A stretch of DNA of 16,071 nucleotides, taken from Pseudomonadota bacterium. Lineage in GTDB: Bacteria; Pseudomonadota; Alphaproteobacteria; Rhizobiales; Rhizobiaceae. This document shows positions 15,867 to 16,071 of this stretch, piece by piece. Position numbers and translations under genes: made by a program. The stretch's first letter is position 1, and the number at the start of each line of letters is the position of its first letter. The stretch is from positions 1 through 16,071 of the forward strand of contig JAEXMK010000080.1 of the NCBI GenBank assembly GCA_023444445.1, read 5' to 3'. The notes under the pieces are model-generated. The model was not told the origin of the DNA and did no database searches. It worked only from the letters and a program-made list of their open reading frames with translations.

Positions 15867-15898
15867 CTTGCAGCAGGAAAAATCGCTCCTTATATACG
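15867..15898 (+). promoter_or_regulatory. dnaK heat-shock (RpoH) promoter, overlapping a sigma-70-like promoter
   Basis: CTTG (15867-15870), 18 bases, then CTTATATACG (15889-15898) fits the alphaproteobacterial RpoH consensus CTTG-N16-18-CYTATnTnnG at every specified base. The same DNA also reads TTGCAG (15868-15873), 17 bases, TATATA (15891-15896), a fair vegetative promoter. Transcription would start near 15905. No CIRCE repeat is present. Confidence 0.8.
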
Positions 15899-15904
15899 CC
15901 GCAT

Positions 15905-15994
15905 AACTGCAGCGAATACTGCAAATCCAAGTCAAGGAGCTGCTACAAGAATGCCTCACGGGGTTCCGGCAGCTCGCTTCAAGGAGAGAAGAGC
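15905..15994 (+). promoter_or_regulatory. Structured dnaK 5' leader
   Basis: The leader of about 90 bases holds two hairpins that cannot form together. Hairpin A pairs GAGCTGC (15937-15943) with GCAGCTC (15969-15975). Hairpin B pairs GCTC...TTC (15972-15980) with GAAGAGC (15988-15994), a 7-bp stem with a 2-base bulge. Hairpin B puts the dnaK ribosome site AAGGAG (15981-15986) in its loop, directly before the ATG at 15995. A short ORF (15951-16007) with its own AAGGAG at 15934-15939 overlaps the dnaK start. Confidence 0.35.
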
Positions 15995-16071
15995 ATGGCA
16001 AAAGTAATCGGTATCGACCTTGGCACGACCAATTCCTGCGTCGCAGTGATGGACGGCAAGGACACGAAAGT
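15995..16071 (+). CDS. dnaK: Chaperone DnaK (Hsp70), 3' truncated by window end
   Basis: Only about 25 codons are present: [20 protein letters not shown] and on. IDLGTTNS is the phosphate-1 loop of the Hsp70 ATPase domain and is diagnostic. The ATG is preceded by AAGGAG at 15981-15986 and by an RpoH-type promoter about 100 bases upstream, so heat-shock control is expected. DnaK is the cytoplasmic ATP-dependent chaperone that works with DnaJ and GrpE; dnaJ would be expected further downstream, outside the window. Confidence 0.96.
   Translation, partial: MAKVIGIDLGTTNSCVAVMDGKDTK

Noticed and set aside
14567..15994. Attachment-site duplication of the tRNA-Ser 3' end flanking the RhuM gene
   Set aside because: I looked for a repeat of the T-arm and acceptor end before dnaK and saw none, and there is no integrase. 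A tRNA-directed integration is not supported.
15717..15994. CIRCE (HrcA) repeat in front of dnaK
   Set aside because: No TTAGCACTC/GAGTGCTAA arms are present; the RpoH-type promoter explains control.
1..16071. CRISPR array, insertion sequence or replication origin
   Set aside because: No spaced direct repeats, transposase ORF or terminal repeats were seen. The Tn5-like bases at the start are sequencing adapter.

Overview
This window looks like the chromosome of a Rhizobiales bacterium, probably of the Agrobacterium/Rhizobium group. The evidence is uniformly high-GC coding sequence, a cytochrome o oxidase (cyo) locus followed by a SURF1 gene, a BMP-type nucleoside ABC transporter joined to a deo gene set, and a dnaK promoter that fits the alphaproteobacterial RpoH consensus. 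The exact species cannot be read from the sequence. The first ~36 bases are not genomic: they match a transposase sequencing adapter, so the window starts at a contig end that cuts into cyoD.

Layout. (1) 37-1349, + strand: the 3' part of cyoD, two strong hairpins, and a SURF1-family oxidase assembly gene. (2) 1467-4385, + strand: deoB (phosphopentomutase), add (adenosine deaminase) and upp (uracil phosphoribosyltransferase), closed by a clear rho-independent terminator. (3) 4505-5041, + strand: a membrane-anchored retropepsin-like aspartic protease that meets deoA tail to tail with an 8-bp overlap. (4) 13001 down to 5034, - strand: an eight-gene unit, in transcription order BMP substrate-binding protein, an attenuator-like terminator, double ABC ATPase, two permeases, cdd, purine nucleoside phosphorylase, deoC and deoA. 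(5) 13216-14255, - strand: msrA and a small two-helix membrane protein. (6) 14478-14567: tRNA-Ser(GGA). (7) 14685-15716, + strand: a solitary RhuM-family gene with a visibly more A+T-rich base composition. (8) 15867-16071, + strand: heat-shock promoter, structured leader and the first codons of dnaK.

How it works together. Regions 2 and 4 form an almost self-contained nucleoside uptake and salvage module. The periplasmic BMP protein and its ABC transporter import nucleosides. Cdd and Add deaminate cytidine and adenosine nucleosides. PNP and DeoA split off the bases with phosphate. DeoB converts (deoxy)ribose-1-phosphate to the 5-phosphate, DeoC cleaves deoxyribose-5-phosphate to acetaldehyde and glyceraldehyde-3-phosphate, and Upp recovers uracil as UMP. 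Genes within each arm are tightly coupled, with 1-4 base overlaps and several TTG starts. No regulator gene is present in the locus.

No clearly new multi-gene system was found. The most notable points are the RhuM gene lodged between tRNA-Ser and dnaK, the dnaK leader with overlapping promoters, competing hairpins and a start-overlapping short ORF, the intra-operon terminator after the binding-protein gene, and the adapter artefact.
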